Source of the DNA: Syntrophaceae bacterium UBA6109
Lineage (GTDB): Bacteria; Desulfobacterota; Syntrophia; Syntrophales; UBA6109
Direction: 5' to 3'
Assembly (NCBI GenBank): GCA_002428445.1
Contig: DIWJ01000074.1
Coordinates: 1 to 64,000 of the forward strand
Length of the DNA: 64,000 bases
The notes under the pieces were generated by a model. That model saw only the letters and a program-made list of their open reading frames with translations. It had not been told where the DNA came from and did not search any database. Positions 61,909 to 64,000 of this stretch are shown here, piece after piece (positions within the stretch are counted from its first letter, which is position 1; the number at the start of each line of letters is the position of its first letter). The position numbers and the translations under genes were made by a program.

Positions 61909-62410
61909 GGGTCTTGACGACCTCCATCGTGACTCCCCCGAACCGGAGGATCCCGGCGCCCTTGTGGTCCTTCAGGAACTCGCGGGCATCGGCTTCTTTC
62001 TCCATGGGGATCAGCTCCCTGCCCATGGGGCCGTAGACGTCGCTTCCGATCACGTACCAGGCGTCCTGCGCCCGCACCCATGAAAGTCGGTAGTAGTCCT
62101 TCACGAGGACGGCCCGGATGTCCTCCGGTTTGCGCCTCGGGTCGTACCGTTTCATGTCCAGCAGGTACTTGAACATGTCCTTCGCGCCGTCGAAGAAGGC
62201 ATGGGAGCCGTCCTTGAAGGAGACGGCCATGATCCAGTCGGGATACTTCGCGACAAACATGCCGCATACGGGGCATTTGTCCTTCGCCGCCGGCTTCGGA
62301 GTCTCCTGTTCTGCGGCAAGGGAAGGAAAGGCCGGCAAAAGGGTGCCCGCCAGGAGCAACGCCAGGCCCGCCGCGAAACCCCTCCATCGCCGTCCATCCG
62401 TCGTCTTCAT
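61901..62410 (-). CDS. NosL-family protein, copper-binding
   Basis: 169 residues with a signal peptide (GLALLLAGTLLPAFPSLAAE). The NosL core is recognisable: KCPVCGMFVAKYPDWIMAVS, SHAFFDGAKDMFKYLLDMKR, and WYVIGSDVYGPMGRELIPM. NosL is a copper(I)-binding chaperone best known from nitrous-oxide reductase maturation, but no nosZ lies in this window. Here it probably delivers or buffers copper in the periplasm. A second NosL-like gene is next upstream. Confidence 0.9.
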   Translation of the reverse strand: MKTTDGRRWRGFAAGLALLLAGTLLPAFPSLAAEQETPKPAAKDKCPVCGMFVAKYPDWIMAVSFKDGSHAFFDGAKDMFKYLLDMKRYDPRRKPEDIRAVLVKDYYRLSWVRAQDAWYVIGSDVYGPMGRELIPMEKEADAREFLKDHKGAGILRFGGVTMEVVKTLD

Positions 62411-62411
62411 C

Positions 62412-62987
62412 TCACTTGTGCTCCATCGGCTTGTGTTCCATGGGCTTCTGATCCATGGGCTTCTGATCCATGGATTTGTGCTCCATCATCTTCATCTTTT
62501 TCATTTTCCGGCGCTCGCGGATCATCCTGGTGTCGTCGGCCATATCCTTGTATGCCGCTTCCAGCGCCTCGTCGAACGACGCAAGACGGCCGCCGTTTTC
62601 CAGAAGAAACTTCTCCGCATCGGCCTTGTTTGCAAAGGCCCACTTCGCGGTTTTCGTCATCACGCCGGGCTTGCTTCCGCCGATGACCCAGAAGGCCGCC
62701 TCCGCATCGACCAGCGTCTTCCGGCCGAAATCACCCACGCGGATCGCCTTCGGCGTCTTGTCCAGGTTGAGGGCAAGATCGACGGCGACGCAGTGCAGGC
62801 TGCATGTCCCCATGAAGGTCCCGTCGTCGTATGCGATCAGCATCCGGCTGTGGGCGAACATCGCCCGGTTCATTCCGCAGTACTTGCAGGAGGGGATCTC
62901 CTTCACATCGCTGTCCTGCGCCCAGAGAGCGCTTGCCGCCGGCAGGAAGAAGACGGCGCACAGGCAGATCAAGAGTATTCTTTTCAT
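62412..62987 (-). CDS. NosL-like protein with Met/His/Lys repeat tail
   Basis: 191 residues with a signal peptide (ILLICLCAVFFLPAASALWA). The NosL core has IPSCKYCGMNRAMFAHSRML, GTCSLHCVAVDLALNLDKTP, and AFWVIGGSKPGVMT. The C-terminus is a series of five-residue M-[E/D]-[H/Q]-K-[P/S] units ending PMEHKPMEHK, encoded by imperfect 15-base repeats around 62412-62500. Such Met/His runs are plausible Cu(I)/Cu(II) ligands. The gene starts the NosL pair and ends one base before the second. Confidence 0.85.
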   Translation of the reverse strand: MKRILLICLCAVFFLPAASALWAQDSDVKEIPSCKYCGMNRAMFAHSRMLIAYDDGTFMGTCSLHCVAVDLALNLDKTPKAIRVGDFGRKTLVDAEAAFWVIGGSKPGVMTKTAKWAFANKADAEKFLLENGGRLASFDEALEAAYKDMADDTRMIRERRKMKKMKMMEHKSMDQKPMDQKPMEHKPMEHK

Positions 62988-63099
62988 GGCAGTTCCTTTC
63001 GTATCGTCGTCGATACCGTTCGTCCGCCCGGCATGCAGGTCATCCTGCAAGCCCGGGACTGCAACGTATTTTGGATTCCTTCGGGGGTCGTTCGGTTCT

Positions 63100-63438
63100 T
63101 CAGAAGAGGTTGGGCGGCTTGACGGGGACCTCGATGTAGGCCGCTCCCGGCGCGGGGAAAGAAACCGCCGCATAAGAGACGGGATGCGCGTAACCGATCC
63201 CGTAAACGTAATCGAGAATCATCTCCGGAGACCAGCGGGGGGCCGTCTCGGATCCGGAGGTCGCGCTGCAGCCGGGGCAGGAGCAGGTAATCCGGGGGCA
63301 TTTCCCCTCCTCGGCGGAACAGCAATAGCAGACAAGACCGCCGTGCGCCGATGAAGAGCAGATCGGCAGGGAACTGAACGGCGCGCACAGGATGAAAAGC
63401 AGTGCGACCGCGGCCGGTATGGAATGAAGTGTCTTCAT
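63100..63438 (-). CDS. Small Cys-rich secreted protein, unknown
   Basis: 112 residues with an N-terminal signal (IPAAVALLFILCAPFSSLPI). The mature part opens with a dense Cys cluster (LVCYCCSAEEGKCPRITCSC, then PGC), followed by a tail with aromatic/Pro residues (YGIGYAHPVSYAAVSFPAPG). The Cys cluster may bind metal. ATG 63438 was chosen because it gives the signal peptide; no strong ribosome site is visible. The gap to the next gene is about 110 bases. Confidence 0.6.
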   Translation of the reverse strand: MKTLHSIPAAVALLFILCAPFSSLPICSSSAHGGLVCYCCSAEEGKCPRITCSCPGCSATSGSETAPRWSPEMILDYVYGIGYAHPVSYAAVSFPAPGAAYIEVPVKPPNLF

Positions 63439-63463
63439 ATCGCGCTGAATCCAGACCACCGGG

Positions 63464-63925
63464 TTAGAATTTCATATCCTCGCGTTCGACGATCTTCTTC
63501 TGTTCATCCGACAGGCTGGCGTAGAACGCCTCGAAGACCGGGATGAAGGATTGGATGCTGTCCGCATGGGCCGCGGCGATTTCCCCGTAGGCCTTGATAT
63601 CGTCGACGGCATTCCTGCTCTTTGCGGGTGTGTTCTTTATCCTGACGATGAGCGATGCCATCTTCGACGCATTCTCGCGCATCACGCGGGTCACTTCGCG
63701 CCACAGAGGTTCCTGTTCCGGTGTAACGTTAAGCTTGTCGTGAAGCCTCCGGATCCGGCTTTCCGTGGCATCGGCGCCCGACGGCCCCAGCACGGCAGGC
63801 GACGGCGGCGCATCGGCGGGGAAGGCTGTGGCGGAATCTCCCGGCACGGCGGCGGTGAGCAGCAGGACCGCGGCGGCAACCAGCGCAGCGCGATAGAGCA
63901 GCGGACGGATGATACGGCTCCTCAT
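63464..63925 (-). CDS. Spy/LTXXQ-like periplasmic protein
   Basis: 153 residues with a signal peptide (AALVAAAVLLLTAAVPGDSA). The mature domain is all-helical with KLNVTPEQEPLWREVTRVMR, an RIKNTPAKSRNAVDDIKAYG segment and a late YASLSDEQKKIVEREDMKF: the repeated L-T/S-x-x-Q pattern of Spy/CpxP-type proteins, which include periplasmic chaperones and metal-stress sensors. ATG 63925 is preferred; GGAGGGAA lies just upstream and contains the alternative ATG 63940. It is the most upstream minus-strand gene here and may lead the copper operon. Confidence 0.8.
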   Translation of the reverse strand: MRSRIIRPLLYRAALVAAAVLLLTAAVPGDSATAFPADAPPSPAVLGPSGADATESRIRRLHDKLNVTPEQEPLWREVTRVMRENASKMASLIVRIKNTPAKSRNAVDDIKAYGEIAAAHADSIQSFIPVFEAFYASLSDEQKKIVEREDMKF

Positions 63926-64000
63926 TCTTCTTCCCTCCATTTGACTCCACGAATACAGGCTTTCGAAGGAAGGGACAATCGGGATTCCCCTGATTTCCGG

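Noticed and set aside
61901..62410. Part of a denitrification (nos) cluster
   Set aside because: Only NosL-like proteins are present; no nosZ, nosR or nosD-type protein is visible in the window.
62412..62500. Frameshift or sequencing error at the repetitive 3' end of the second NosL-like gene
   Set aside because: The repeats stay in frame and give a chemically sensible Met/His/Lys tail up to a stop directly before the next gene.

Overview
The window reads as chromosomal DNA of a Gram-negative, diderm bacterium with high G+C. It carries LpxC (lipid A), type II secretion, outer-membrane polysaccharide export and RND efflux genes. The lpxC / DUF4390 / NtrY-NtrX arrangement, the wzx/wzy cluster with a very long SLBB export protein, paired multicopper oxidases, NosL-like lipoproteins and a probable selenocysteine rhodanese together suggest a deltaproteobacterium (Desulfobacterota, perhaps Syntrophales-like). 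This assignment is inference; no rRNA or tRNA is present to confirm it.

Layout. 1-8.7 kb, housekeeping and signalling: the 3' end of ruvB, queH, lpxC, a 108-bp tandem repeat with hairpins, a DUF4390 protein, an NtrY/NtrX sigma-54 two-component pair, a flippase-like membrane protein and a DUF3568 lipoprotein. 8.9-13 kb (minus strand): an orphan LuxR-type regulator and the type II secretion genes gspH, gspF, gspE. 13.5-17.4 kb (plus): an FKBP-like protein and a secreted multicopper oxidase (MCO1) ending in seven 35-residue repeats. 17.7-21.3 kb: small secreted or membrane proteins, a gene framed by perfect 27-bp inverted repeats, a rhodanese with an in-frame UGA, UspA and an MBL-fold hydrolase. 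21.7 kb: a lone ParB.

22.9-40.1 kb holds a Wzx/Wzy-type polysaccharide cluster: flippase, three methyltransferases, three GT2 and one GT9 glycosyltransferases, polymerase, initiating phosphoglycosyltransferase, a small periplasmic protein, a YjbH protein, Wzz and a 1064-residue SLBB export protein, closed by a strong terminator. A small Ala/Gly-rich secreted protein resembling YjbE/GfcA follows, then another periplasmic protein.

41.5-51.9 kb (plus): MCO2, with the same seven-repeat tail, a canonical FKBP, a lytic transglycosylase, then gspI-J-K-L-M-C. 51.9-63.9 kb (minus): two thioredoxin-like proteins, CusA/CusB-type metal efflux with a YHS domain and Met-rich tail, an ABC/FtsX transporter with a membrane partner, two NosL-like proteins, a Cys-rich secreted protein and a Spy/LTXXQ protein, which together look like copper/periplasmic redox homeostasis.

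Working model (inference): each half of the split type II secretion system sits beside an FKBP and a multicopper oxidase, so the oxidases are plausible secretion cargo folded with FKBP help, and the copper operon at the right edge would manage the metal they need. gspD and gspG are not in the window.
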